A stretch of 64,000 nucleotides of DNA. Origin: Strigamia acuminata. Its lineage: Eukaryota; Arthropoda; Chilopoda; Geophilomorpha; Linotaeniidae. Location of the stretch: the NCBI GenBank assembly GCA_949358305.1, contig OX442314.1, positions 29,993,118-30,057,117 of the forward strand. Reading direction: 5' to 3'. Below the pieces are notes generated by a model. That model saw only the letters and a list, made by a program, of their open reading frames with translations. It was not told the DNA's origin and made no database searches. The position numbers were made by a program, and so were the translations under genes. The first letter of the stretch is position 1, and the number at the start of each line of letters is the position of its first letter. This document shows, piece by piece, positions 9,701 to 19,142 of this stretch.

Positions 9701-12634
9701 AGAACACAGGCGGAAATCTCTACTGTCTTGGAACCGAGCAAAGAAAACTGAAAATGGCGACCCCAGAAAGTCGACGCGGAAAAAACGCAAAGATAAAAAA
9801 GACGATGCAATGTCCGAAACGCACGGTAGCCGCTCTTCGCTAGCAAATGGGGATTTGGCCACAATACAGCGATATACATCATCGAGAGAGGTAACAAGAT
9901 TTTATACACGAGTTCGATGTTTAACCCTTCCAACCCTAAGATGGGTCTTTTTGTGACACCATTTTAAAAAACGTCCAACGTGAACGTATTATTTTATGTA
10001 AAATTAATTTTTTTTATCTGATTTTTGCTGACTATTCCTTTGAAACATCACGAGACACTACACGATAAATTAAAATATTTTTAATTTTTTAATTTTGTCT
10101 GTAATTTGAAACGAAAGATTAACTGCGTCAAAAAAGACGCATCTTAGGAGTCTATAGGACATAAACCCGTGTCCCTTAATTGCTAAAGTCTGGCTCTGTC
10201 TAGATATATTTAACGGGTTTTGACATTTTTCAGTCGCTGAATGGCATCGAGTCTTATTTTTCTGAAGACGGCTGCACGCTGTGTCGAGTGTTGCTTCCCG
10301 ACGAGTCTACCGCGGTCGTACAAACTAAATGCGGGGAATCCGTGCTGAGTATCCTGAGAAATCTGACTCGCCGAAGAAATTTGGATTACACAGCCGTGGA
10401 TGTTTTTCTCGCCGATTCAAACAAGGTATGACGACCGAATAGGTTTGCCATTCCACGGTTTGATCATCCTTTTTATCCCAGACGATTGGATCGTACGAAG
10501 ATTCCCGGATTCTCTGTAATCTTGAAATCCGCATCGAAGAACGCACGCTGTTTCGCCTTACACTGCCGAATAAAAAGACACTAGTCCTCAAAAATGACTG
10601 CAACCAAATTATCCGAGATGCTTTACGGGCAGTTTTAAATCGGTGTGGATTTAAGATGGAATCGGTAGTAGTAACGGTAAGTTATACCACAGTGGAGGTG
10701 GCGTGTGAAATGTGACTGTTAATTCTGTTTTTGCTGTTCAGACGTGCAACAATCAAGAGATTGATATGAATTTACCAGCTAAGAGTTTTGATAAGCAAGG
10801 TTTAGTGGTTGATTTCAAGGAGAAGCAGTTGGAATGGGGTTCTAATGCCGCAATACGACGTAAAGCCGATGATGTTGATCCGACGTTAAGACTGTTCGAC
10901 GACATCCTGAATGAAAAAGTGCAACCTCAGTGGGATGAATACGGTGTTTGGGATGTGGAGAAAATTGTAATTATGTTTTTTTTTAATTGTTTTCTGTACT
11001 TATCGGGTTGTTTTGTTGTTTGTAGAATGATAATAAGAACAGTTTGGAACGGATGTCAGCTGGAATTCTGGGTGTCGTGAGGCGAAATTCGCTTCATTTC
11101 GAGCGGGATATTAAGAAGTTTAAGAATAAAAATCGAGCGTCGATACATGAATCGCTTAATCACAGAATAGTGCAACAACCGGTCACGGAAAAGCCGCCCA
11201 TTCACAAAGGGTACAAGAAAGAAAAAGAAAACGAAGGTACAAACGGTAATTGAAATAGAAAACTTATCAGTAGCCAGTAGGGTAAATTGTTTGTCGAAAT
11301 TCATCAAAAATTTTCCCGAATTTTGACCAAATTCATCAAAAATATCCCGAATTTTGTCGAAATTCATCAAAAAATTATCAAATTTTGTCAAAATTCATCA
11401 AAAAATTATCAAATTTTGTCAAAATTCATCAAAAAATTATCAAATTTTGTCAAAATTCATCAAAAAATTATCAAATTTTGTCAAAATTCATCAAAAAATT
11501 ATCAAATTTTGTCAAAATTCATCAAAAAATTATCAAATTTTGTCAAAATTCATCAAAAAATTATCAAATTTTGTCAAAATTCATCAAAAAATTATCAAAT
11601 TTTGTCAAAATTCCTCCAATTTTGTCAGAATCCATCAAAAATTCCTCAAATTTTGTCAAAATCCATCAAAAAATTATAAAATTTTGTCAAAATTCATCAA
11701 AAAAATTATAAAATTTTGTCAAAATCCATCAAAAAATTATAAAATTTTGTCTAAATCCATCAAAGAATTTTCAAATTTTGTCAAAATCCATCAAAAAATT
11801 CTCAAATTTTGTCAAAATCCATCAAAAAATTCTCCAAATTTGTCAAAAATCCATCAAAATCTCATACATTTATTTCCTTCAGATTTATATCAAGTGTGGG
11901 AACGAGCCCAAAGAAGTCGCTTAGACGACCAACGAGGCACTGAAATCAACTTCGACATGCCCGACTTTCTCAAACCCCAACCGAAGAAACCACCACTAGA
12001 AAACCGTTCCAGCGAGCCATCAATCAGAACAAAATACTACAACGATCCAAACAACCAAGTAGTCATAGACGACTTCTCCGGAAATTCCGTCATTCCAACT
12101 GTCGACCAAGCCGAAGACTTCTTCTCCGCCAAATCAGCCGACTCCATATACTTCACCTCGAAAGACGAACAGCCATATTTCTCGACAAAAAAACTCTCCC
12201 TCACGTCCAAACCGTCCATGCAATTTCCCGCAACCAAAGTGTCAATGGCCAAGCCGGAACGAACACTTTCATTTCCCGACCCCAACATGCAGAATCTGCC
12301 GCCAGACAACAAGGACGATTCATTGACGCCGTCTAAGATTTCGCCGCCTTCCAACATCAACGACACGTCTCTGCACGTCGAGGAAGCGAATTTCACGCCG
12401 CCCCCGCGACTCCAATTGCCGACGCCGCCCAACACTCCGCCGCCGTTGCCGCCTAAGCCGAAATACTACCCGCCGAGGCCGAGTTTCGGGGTGAAGAAAG
12501 TTGCGAACACGGCGCAGGATCCGAACAAAAAGAGGACGTCGAAAGAAACGAATAACGAACATAAGTTACGATCTCGAAGAGCGATGTATATAGAGAGGGA
12601 TTTGGGAGATAAGTTTAGTATTAGTTTCGTGTGA
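5022..12634 (+). CDS. loco: loco, RGS12/14-type regulator of G-protein signalling (5' end missing)
   Basis: Twelve coding exons were traced by frame and splice sites: 5022-6703, 8204-8284, 8411-8584, 9083-9169, 9226-9375, 9437-9598, 9675-9890, 10234-10425, 10482-10676, 10742-10966, 11026-11236 and 11883-12634. Together they give about 1374 residues plus stop. Domain order is PDZ, PTB, RGS, two Raf-like Ras-binding domains and a GoLoco motif, the order known for Drosophila loco and vertebrate RGS12. Known family role: the RGS domain speeds GTP hydrolysis on G-alpha-i/o and GoLoco binds GDP-bound G-alpha-i, acting at the inner cell membrane. The first traced exon starts with two bases of a split codon, so the initiator exon lies upstream. 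One intron is GC-AG. The long introns carry a MITE and tandem repeats. Confidence 0.93.
6817..7370. repeat. 31-bp tandem repeats in loco intron
   Basis: The left part (to about 6985) repeats a 31-bp unit containing cgttttgttttgtttagaca five times. The right part repeats a related unit with cgttttcttcaatttagaca about twelve times and a variable T run. The two halves look like successive expansions of one ancestral unit. The block lies in the 1.5-kb intron after the PDZ/PTB exon. Confidence 0.88.
8411..9598 (+). CDS. loco: loco exons encoding the RGS domain
   Basis: Four exons (8411-8584, 9083-9169, 9226-9375, 9437-9598) encode one RGS domain. It begins at WALSFDRLLEDPAGVHTF, continues with the ENIRFWVACERYK helix and ends with MKFDCYLRFLKSSIYKD. 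All joins are in phase 0. The third intron starts with GCGAGT instead of GT (9376-9377) and ends with TTTTAG (9431-9436). The next exon (9675-9890) is a lysine-rich linker. Confidence 0.92.
9376..9436 (+). other. GC-AG intron inside the RGS domain
   Basis: The reading frame from IFIPAQKQ to IYNLMKFD is only kept if the exon ends at CAA (9375) and the intron starts with GCGAGT. The nearby GT at 9380 would break the frame. GC-AG introns are a known minor class; the rest of the donor fits the consensus at +4 to +6. Confidence 0.75.
9925..10167. mobile_element. truncated copy of the piggyBac-type MITE
   Basis: It starts with TTAA (9921-9924) and CCCTTCCAACCC and follows the copy at 1388-1821 for about 240 bp, including the inner palindrome around gacgcatcttagga. 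The right terminal inverted repeat is absent. It sits in the loco intron between exons 9675-9890 and 10234-10425. Confidence 0.75.
10234..10966 (+). CDS. loco: loco exons with tandem Ras-binding domains
   Basis: Exons 10234-10425 and 10482-10676 each encode a ubiquitin-fold Raf-like Ras-binding domain (CTLCRVLLPDEST and RTLFRLTLPNKKT are the first strands). Exon 10742-10966 continues into an acidic linker (DDVDPTLRLFDDILNEK). All three end on codon boundaries. In RGS12/14 the first domain binds Ras or Rap GTPases; whether both bind here is not visible from sequence. Confidence 0.88.
11237..11882 (+). repeat. loco intron made of a 31-bp tandem repeat
   Basis: About 16 copies of a unit containing attttgtcaaaattcatcaa fill 11345-11860. 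The unit has no stop codon in three frames and a length not divisible by three, so each frame stays open and cycles through the same peptides. One of these frames runs without a stop into the last loco exon, so intron retention would be translatable. Splicing from 11236 to 11883 is supported by GT/AG sites and by joining a split Asp codon before LYQVWERAQRS. Confidence 0.85.
11883..12634 (+). CDS. loco: loco last exon with GoLoco motif
   Basis: The exon opens with the GoLoco motif: YQVWERAQRSRLDDQRGT followed by EINFDMPDFL. The Asp-Gln-Arg triad, whose Arg contacts the GDP phosphates of G-alpha-i in known structures, is present. The remainder is Pro/Ser-rich with a polyproline run (PPPLPPKPKYYPP) that could bind SH3 domains. 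The stop is TGA at 12632-12634. The single GoLoco motif and unstructured tail fit the family. Confidence 0.92.
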
Positions 12635-12717
12635 TTTTTATTTTTATTTTTTGATTTTGTGACTACAGGGATTTTAATGCATAAAGTTTGATTGAAATTT
12701 GTGCTTATTTTTGTTAA

Positions 12718-12723
12718 AATAAA
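12718..12723 (+). terminator. loco polyadenylation signal
   Basis: AATAAA lies 84 bases after the loco stop codon and is the first such hexamer. Confidence 0.7.
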
Positions 12724-12734
12724 TGTATTGACAT

Positions 12735-13590
12735 TTTTTTACGATGTTATTATGTGTGTGTATATATATTCCGTATATCAGGATCATAAAAATAATTTGC
12801 TTGATCTCTGTTTATTTGCAGAAATTTGTAATTGCAGGTCATTGGAACAATTTTAGATGGGAAAAATATGTTTTTATGATTATGAGTTTAAAAAAAAGCA
12901 ATTTTTTTACCAAAAAAAAAAGATTAATTTATTTCGTATTTTCAACTTTTTCGGCCGAAATGTGGAATTTTTTACTGAAAAAAAGCAATTTGACGCACAA
13001 ATGAATTTTTATACAAAATAGTACATTTTTATGATTAAGAAATGGATGTTTACGTTAAAAAATGGATTTTTATGTTAAAAAATGAATTTTTACGTTAAAA
13101 AAGAATGGATTTTTACGTTAAAAAAAGAATGGATTTTTACGTTAAAAAAAGAATGGATTTTTATGATTAAGAAATGGATGTTTACGTTAAAAAATGGATT
13201 TTTATGTTAAAAAATGGATTTTTACGTTAAAAAAGAATGGATTTTTACGTTAAAAAAAGAATGGATTTTTACGTTAAAAAAAGAATGGATTTTTACGTTA
13301 AAAAAAGAATGGATTTTTACGTTAAAAAAAGTCTATTTTTATGTTAAAAATGAATATTTACGCTAAAAACATGAATGTTTATGCAATGAAAATGAATTTT
13401 TATGCTAAAAATTGAAATTTATAGCCAAAATACGAAAACTTTTACCCCAAAAAAAAGAAATTAGAAATTTCATTTTTGTAGAGTCAAATACTCAAATGTG
13501 CAACCTCCTTCATATGAATTTTTTTTTTTTTACAATTTTAGCCAAAAAATTACAATTTTCAGACGTTAAATGCATTCATAGGTAACTTTT
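12735..13590. repeat. intergenic repeat between loco and CHORD
   Basis: From about 13020 to 13385 the sequence repeats a 22-24-bp unit close to aatggatttttacgttaaaa about 14 times, with a second-order duplication in which a block of several units recurs. The flanks are AT-rich and non-coding. Confidence 0.8.
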
Positions 13591-13592
13591 CC

Positions 13593-14501
13593 CTAATTTT
13601 CCCTTGTAAACTTTTGCCAATACACCCTCTCTGCTTTCTTCAACCTAACCTCAACCTTCCTCGCAGTCAAGCTAACCAAACTATTCTCAACATCAACAAT
13701 CCCAAACAAAACAAACTCATTCTCATAAACAAAACCTCCAACACACTCCACACTCAACTTCAACTTAACACCATTCGCCTCTATCGAACACCTATCCGGC
13801 AAAACCCCTTTTGCGTACAACGAGAAAAACACTTCACTACCGGTCTCGTACCAATCGTAACGCCAATTATTAGCACCAGTCGTCTCCCCCGAGCCCCAAA
13901 CATGCTCACCGGAAGTGCAACCCACCTGCCCCAGAAAACTGCCAAAATCACACGTTTTTTTCAAACAACAGGACCAAAACTTCAAACCCTCGTGAAAAAC
14001 CGGAATTCCCGGATGATAAACACATAATTGGGTCTCATTTTCATTGGTTTTACCACACCCACCGTTTTTACAACGGGCGCCATTTTTCTCGTCGTTTGGT
14101 TCCGGATTCACGGGATCTAGTTCCAAGTTTTGCAGATATCTCTCCAGCGAGGTCGCTGTTGAAGCGGGTAATTCTACCATCGGCTCGTCTTCGTTCGGTC
14201 TCGGCAAACGTTCGTTGATTTTCGGAACCGATTGGTATTGAATGACGTCATCCGATGTCGTTTTTCTATTGTCCGGTGCTGGTTTTGTGTTGTCATGGAA
14301 CGATCTGGTGCAGCCTTTTATGTTGAGAAATTCGGTGAAATCGGTGCATTTTTTATTGCAGCAAGCCCAGCCTTTGTACGCGTCGTGGAAAAATGGTTTT
14401 CCCGGGTGGAAGGTGCACGATTCTTCGTGGTTTTGGTCCGGGTCATAGAGTTGAGTGCAGCCCTTGTTGAAGCATTGGACGAGTGGTGATGCTTGCGTCA
14501 T
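13593..14501 (-). CDS. CHORD: CHORD domain protein (CHORDC1/morgana type co-chaperone)
   Basis: A single minus-strand frame of 302 residues. CHORD I (about residues 10-70) has the paired Cys/His pattern CFNKGC, CTFHPGKPFFHD, WACCNKKCTDF and GCTRSFH. CHORD II (about 143-203) repeats it with CGKTNENETQLCVYHPG and WSCCLKKTCDF. A CS (p23-like) domain follows from about 213 (WRYDWYETGSEVFFSLY) to 300. Known family role: zinc-binding partner of Hsp90 in the cytosol, linked in animals to centrosome control through ROCK. It is slightly shorter than typical family members (about 330) but looks complete at both ends. It is convergent with loco. A minus-strand TTTTTGCAG near 14655 could be the acceptor of a 5' untranslated intron. 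Confidence 0.95.
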   Translation of the reverse strand: MTQASPLVQCFNKGCTQLYDPDQNHEESCTFHPGKPFFHDAYKGWACCNKKCTDFTEFLNIKGCTRSFHDNTKPAPDNRKTTSDDVIQYQSVPKINERLPRPNEDEPMVELPASTATSLERYLQNLELDPVNPEPNDEKNGARCKNGGCGKTNENETQLCVYHPGIPVFHEGLKFWSCCLKKTCDFGSFLGQVGCTSGEHVWGSGETTGANNWRYDWYETGSEVFFSLYAKGVLPDRCSIEANGVKLKLSVECVGGFVYENEFVLFGIVDVENSLVSLTARKVEVRLKKAERVYWQKFTREN

Positions 14502-14639
14502 TTTTGTGTGGACAAGTTGGCACCGTGCTGGCTGTAGAAGTCGAGGTGGAAGTAGAACAAATCTTCAAGTGGAAACGGTCGCCCTCTGGTTAGAAAAACG
14601 TGTAACAACCTCATCCCATTTGTTGGGCATGTCACAAGC

Positions 14640-15425
14640 TCACAGCAGCAGTCCTGCAAAAATAAAGAATTTTGATTCAATAATATAAATTTTTTATTCA
14701 AAAATAAAGAATTTTGATTCAATAATACAGTGTAGGCTGTGTAGCCAGGACATAGGACGGGACCCAGAAAGTTGTCCGGACTAAAGGGCTGTCCAGATGG
14801 GAAAAGGGAATTTAGCATGGCTGGGTATAGACGGGACCAATTTACTAAATTGGTCCCACCAAATAGGACCTCAAAACCTGTCCGGACCACAGAGCTTGTC
14901 CGGTCGGGAGGTGTCCAGACTACACAGCTTACACTGTATAAATTTTTATTCAAAAATAAAGAATTTTGATTCAATAATATAAATTTTTTGTTCAAAAATA
15001 AAGAATTTTGATTGAATAATATCAATTTTTTGTTCAAAAATAAAGAATTTTGTTCAAAAATAAAGAATTTTGTTCAAAAATACCAAATTTTTTGTTCAAA
15101 AATACCAATTTTTTGGTTCAAAAATACCAATTTTTTGGTTCAAAAATACCAATTTTTTGGTTCAAAAATATCATTTTTTTTGTTCAAAAATATCAATTTT
15201 TTTGTTCAAAAATATCAATTTTTTTGTTCAAAAATAAAGAATTTTGATTCAATAATATCAATTTTTTGTTCAAAAATAAAGAATTTTGTTCAAAAATACC
15301 AAATTTTTTGTTCAAAAATACCAATTTTTTGGTTCAAAAATACCAATTTTTTTGTTCAAAAATACCAATTTTTTTGTTCAAAAATACCAATTTTGTTTGT
15401 TCAAAAATATCATTTTTTTGTACAA
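14640..15425. repeat. AT-rich tandem repeat upstream of gene A1
   Basis: Units of 20-22 bp close to ttcaaaaataccaatttttt and aaagaattttgattcaataa repeat over the stretch, interrupted by a MITE at 14728-14936. The same family, as a more regular 21-bp array, lies at 42440-43276 ahead of gene A2, which shows that the two gene pairs come from one duplication. Confidence 0.85.
14728..14936. mobile_element. Tc1/mariner-type MITE (209 bp)
   Basis: Terminal inverted repeats are CAGTGTAGGCTGTGTAG at the left and CTACACAGCTTACACTG at the right, with one mismatch. TA lies on both sides (14726-14727 and 14937-14938), as in TA-targeting elements. It splits the AT-rich tandem repeat and is GC-richer than it. 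No coding capacity. Confidence 0.82.
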
Positions 15426-15796
15426 AATTTATTTTTTCCCAAAAAAAAATTCCCATTGGTGTTTAGCCGGAGTGTAACACTGTTTTCACCTACCCAAACC
15501 CATGGTGGGGTCACCAAAAAATCATTTAATATAATATATATAATATATATAATAACATAAAAATATTAGAAATAATTTTCTAAATTTAGATGAATATACA
15601 TATAAATGCATTTATCACACAGCTGTTATTTTTCTAACTACCATAATTAATTTTATCACTTTGACTACGTCATTTCAAATTAGCTCGATTGAACGCTTTT
15701 TTTATGTCTCAAAAACTCAATAAGTCAATTAACTCTAAGACCACAAACTGTTTACTTTTTCATAATTTTTTATGATTTCATTAAACAAAAATTTTG

Positions 15797-15804
15797 TATA
15801 AATA
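15797..15804 (+). promoter_or_regulatory. TATA box of gene A1
   Basis: TATAAATA lies 72 bases before the A1 start codon. The same word occurs 64-72 bases before the ATG of B1 (18002), B2 (39894) and at 43640 before A2, and as TATAAATG before B3 (51948). The surrounding sequence up to the ATG is also conserved. Confidence 0.65.
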
Positions 15805-15875
15805 TCGAAGCCGTCTACATCAAATACATTGCAAGCCACTTCGCGCGCTAAACCAACATTCAACATTCATCCAAA

Positions 15876-16784
15876 ATGAAAATATTCTTCCTAATCCTAA
15901 CTTTGACATTTTGTCAAATAACTTCTGCTGCTGAAACGGTAAGAAAAAGCTTCTGCCCCCAAATCTAGGTTAGACTTCACCGCACACCATCCCCAAGCCA
16001 TTCCCTCAAACTTTATTAAATTTCTTTTCTGTTTTTCTACATTTTTGAAATAATTTATTCTACTAATTGCCACCCTTTCTTTCTCAACAGTGTGACTCAG
16101 CGTTGAAGGGATCACAACAAGCGTGCACTTATTTGACCGGTAAAATCAAGGATTTACCGGTAAGTTAAATTATATCAAAGAAATGTTTGAACAAAATTCA
16201 ACTAACCAAAATTAAATTTCTATAGTTAGCCAATGCGCTATGTGGCTGTGCTGCTGGCGTCATAGAACAAAAAGTAATTACACAATCACATTAATTGATT
16301 CACTTGATACTTGACAAAAGTTGTCATTCTTAATTAATTTTAGGGAGAATATTGTAATCGAAAAGGGAATTTTGCAGCTGTACCTGCCTGTGGCACTTTT
16401 ATTAATTCTGAACCGGTAAGTGTAACTTTTTTAAATCTTTTTTTAGAAAAAGAAAACTAAAAACTTGTATTTACAGTCGGCATACGACGCCCTAATTGAA
16501 AGCAAATTTTCCCACAAGCTTATTGAAGTGATCTTAAGGGTGTTTGTAGGTGTGTGCACAAATTCCGACGAGGAAATTCAGAAAAGTTTCAATAACGTTT
16601 TCACAAACCCAGCTTGGTACGGAGTTATTGGTAAATCATTCATGTTTAATTTTCAAAATTCATATTTATGTCATGTACTTATTTGTCTTTAGAAATGGTG
16701 ATCCAGCTCGTGTACCCTGAGCAAGGTGTTGCATTCAACAAGTGTTACGGCCAAATTCGGGGACTTGTTAGTCCTCCGAAATAA
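15876..16784 (+). CDS. secreted cysteine-containing protein A1, six exons
   Basis: Exons: 15876-15938, 16091-16159, 16226-16273, 16344-16415, 16477-16630 and 16693-16784, all with GT/AG borders, giving 165 residues. The start is the only ATG after the conserved TATA box. Exon 1 is a signal peptide (KIFFLILTLTFCQITSA). The mature part has eight cysteines, including a CxC pair in exon 3 (LCGCAAG), and ends with KCYGQIRG. I do not recognise the family. It is not an odorant-binding protein, because the six-cysteine spacing of that family is absent. AATAAA follows near 16824. It belongs to a local family with A2, B1, B2 and B3. A small extracellular protein is inferred; its function is unknown. 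Confidence 0.82.
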
Positions 16785-17304
16785 AAAATGTAATTTCAAA
16801 TTAGAGAGATTTAAATTTGTGGAAATAAAGTAGAAACAATAAACATTTTTTGATTCATTTATTTATCCAACCAAAACCTACGCAAATTGTACACCCATCG
16901 CCCACGTCAAGTGCACCTGAGTGGGTTTTATTTTTTTTCTGATAGAGCTTAATAAAAAATTATTTTTCATATTAAGAAAAAATAAAATATGGGCCTTTAT
17001 CATTGTTTAATAACAATCGCAACATCGGGTGTTGACAAGGCAAAAAATCATGGGAGTATGACGTTGTCAGTTCTCGAGTTTAGTTGACCTGGAACTAGTT
17101 CCGAGCTTAGATTAGGTTAGGTTAGGTCTAAAAACTTGCAAGGCGCTGTACAAAAATGAGTGTGAAGGGGGCGTTGATCGCTTATAGATGTCTGGCAATC
17201 GGTAATGGGCGGCTCTCCGAACCTGGAACATTTCCAGACAGGCCTTGCCGGAATTCTTTAGGCGGGTCTACCCTGAAAACGGATTCAACGTGTGGAACAT
17301 CCGC

Positions 17305-17494
17305 TCAGGGGCGGCTCTAGCTTTTCAGGGGCCCTGGGCATGAGGTTTTTTCAGGGCCCCTTTATTACAATTTTTAATAGCAACCTTTTTTTTTATTTTT
17401 ATATTTTATTTTTTATTACATTGCCTTGCGTCTTGGAGGCCCCCTAAAATTTGGGGGCCCTGGGCTCAAGCCCCATTAGCTAGATCTGCCCTTG
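17305..17494. mobile_element. hAT-like MITE
   Basis: The ends are CAGGGGCGGCTCTAGC and GCTAGATCTGCCCTTG, imperfect inverted repeats of the CAG...CTG kind known from hAT elements. The body has GGGGCCCTGGG words in both orientations. No 8-bp target duplication is visible. A better preserved copy is at 51261-51448. Confidence 0.6.
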
Positions 17495-17519
17495 TCGATT
17501 AGCCAATTTAAGATTGTAA

Positions 17520-17704
17520 TATTTAACACAATCCAAATATTGTTCGACCGTACGAAACATACGAACAGGCATACGACGTTCATTCAGGACGAAATAAAAC
17601 TTGGAAATATCAAGCTGATTCATCTCCCGACAACGGAAATGATCGCAGACTTCTTGACCAAGGCGGTGGCCGAAGATAAATTTGCGGAGGGTCGAAAAGC
17701 GTAA
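17520..17704 (+). pseudogene. copia pol fragment (end of RNase H)
   Basis: The frame TTFIQDEIKLGNIKLIHLPT followed by TEMIADFLTKA is the C-terminal end of a Ty1/copia polyprotein; xxxDxxTKxL is a usual copia ending. Only about 60 residues remain. The same fragment occurs at 38190-38400 and 51475-51680, always just before a B-type gene, so it was copied along with the genes. Confidence 0.7.
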
Positions 17705-18073
17705 GCCATAGTTTATTCATTTATTCATTTATTCGTTTTGATTGAATGTTAATATACGTTTTACAAATTAAAACTAACGATGATTCATATGGAGGTTTGT
17801 TGGGCTTTTATATCAACGTAAGTTTTACAGATGTATGATGTAACAGCACAATGCTTGCGTGTATTGTTACGGTTACCCTTACAGTAAAAAACACTTGTCA
17901 TTTTTTCCCATATTCAACCCGTGTTTTTTCACTCAATCCAAGCATCTGGAATCCAACAACTTTCACATAAATTTTTATGACTTCGTTAAACACAAATTTT
18001 GTATAAATATCAAAGCCGTCTGAATGAAATACATTGCAAGCCACTTCGCGCGCTCTACCGACATTCATCCAAA

Positions 18074-18982
18074 ATGAAAATATTCTTCCTAATCCTAACT
18101 TTGACATTTTGTCAAATAACTGCTGCTGCTGAAACGGCAAGAAAAAGTTACTGCCCCCCAAATTAAGTTAGCCTTCACTGCAGAGCATTCCCATTTACTG
18201 TTTTTCTATATTTTTCTCTTTAATTTATTTTACTAATTTCCATGTCCTTTGTCAACAGTGTGATGTAACGGCGCGTGCAACAAACGCCCTGTGCAATTAT
18301 TTCCACTTGAAACTACATCCAGTTGAATATACAGTAAGTTCGTTTTAAAGAAATATTTGAACAAAATACAACTAACGAAAAAATAATAATTTCTAATAGT
18401 TTACCTATAAATTATGTCAGTGTATTCATGGCATCTTTAATCAATCGGTAATTACACAATCGCATTGAATGATTGATTCACTTCCGCTACTTGCCAAAAG
18501 TTGTCATTCTTAATTGTTTTAGATAAAGCCATGCGACAGAGTCCAATATAACTTTACGGTTTTACCTCATTGCAACACTTTTATTAAATCCGTACGTGTC
18601 GCTATTTCTCCCCTTCATTTTTAGAATTAAAATAAATCATTTATATAATTTTTAATTACAGGAAAACTACGTCAAATTTGCTGAAAACAAAATAATTCCC
18701 ACTGCGATTAATCTGCTCTTTAGGGATGCAATTGGCGTTTGCTCAAAATCCGACTACTTCGCACCGGTAACCGATTATGAACGTTTAGACGACTTTTTTT
18801 TAGCTGAAGCTCCTGCATTGTTCATCCGTAAATTATTTAGTTTGATCATTTTTTTTAAATTCATATTTATGTGAAGTCCTTATTTGAGTTTAGAAGCGTT
18901 AGTAACATCACTATTCCCTCGAAAAGAAGCTGTTGCATTCAACATGTGTTACAGGCAACTTCGGCAGAATATTCAAGATTAA
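18074..18982 (+). CDS. secreted cysteine-containing protein B1, six exons
   Basis: Exons: 18074-18136, 18259-18333, 18400-18447, 18523-18591, 18662-18827 and 18894-18982, giving 169 residues. The signal peptide matches A1 closely; the mature part differs (CDVTARATNALCNYF, LCQCIHG, FNMCYRQLRQ). The CxC pair and exon phases are kept. Intron 1 begins with GCAAGA where the other four copies have GTAAGA, so it would need GC-AG splicing; if not spliced, the frame stops after PPN. TATAAATA is at 18002. Function unknown. Confidence 0.75.
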
Positions 18983-19087
18983 CACAATAAACATTTCGAA
19001 AACATGTTTATGTTTCAATCAATAAAATTTAATTTATGCGAAAATAAACAATATCTAGAGAATCAATCGTTTGAGTCAATAATCTAG

Positions 19088-19088
19088 T

Positions 19089-19139
<51 letters not shown>
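19088..19139. repeat. poly-A run of about 50 bases
   Basis: An uninterrupted A tract follows the B1 3' flank. The corresponding place in B2 (40972) and B3 (53044) has only 7-9 A's, so the tract grew after the duplication or reflects an assembly artefact. Confidence 0.8.

Positions 19140-19140
<1 letters not shown>

Positions 19141-19142
<2 letters not shown>

Larger units (their letters stand above)
16785..18001. other. spacer between A1 and B1
   Basis: No intact gene. From left to right there is an AT-rich tail with the empty insertion site gtgggttttatt (16921-16932), a TTAGG triplet near 17112-17127, a hAT-like MITE and a fragment of a copia RNase H frame (both listed). One unit of the 39-bp sequence that is amplified at 38425 is present near 17740. 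The same order recurs at 49827-51947 between A2 and B3. Confidence 0.7.

Noticed and set aside
11354-12634. A 426-codon gene starting in the intron repeat
   Set aside because: The first half is the 31-bp repeat. The loco exon before it has a good donor and joins the last exon in phase to form the GoLoco motif.
15876-16784. Odorant-binding protein
   Set aside because: Size and signal peptide fit, but the cysteine number and spacing (including a CxC pair) do not match that family.
17305-17494. Confirmed hAT insertion with 8-bp target duplication
   Set aside because: The inverted ends are clear, but the flanks on both copies show no 8-bp repeat, so only a hAT-like MITE is called.
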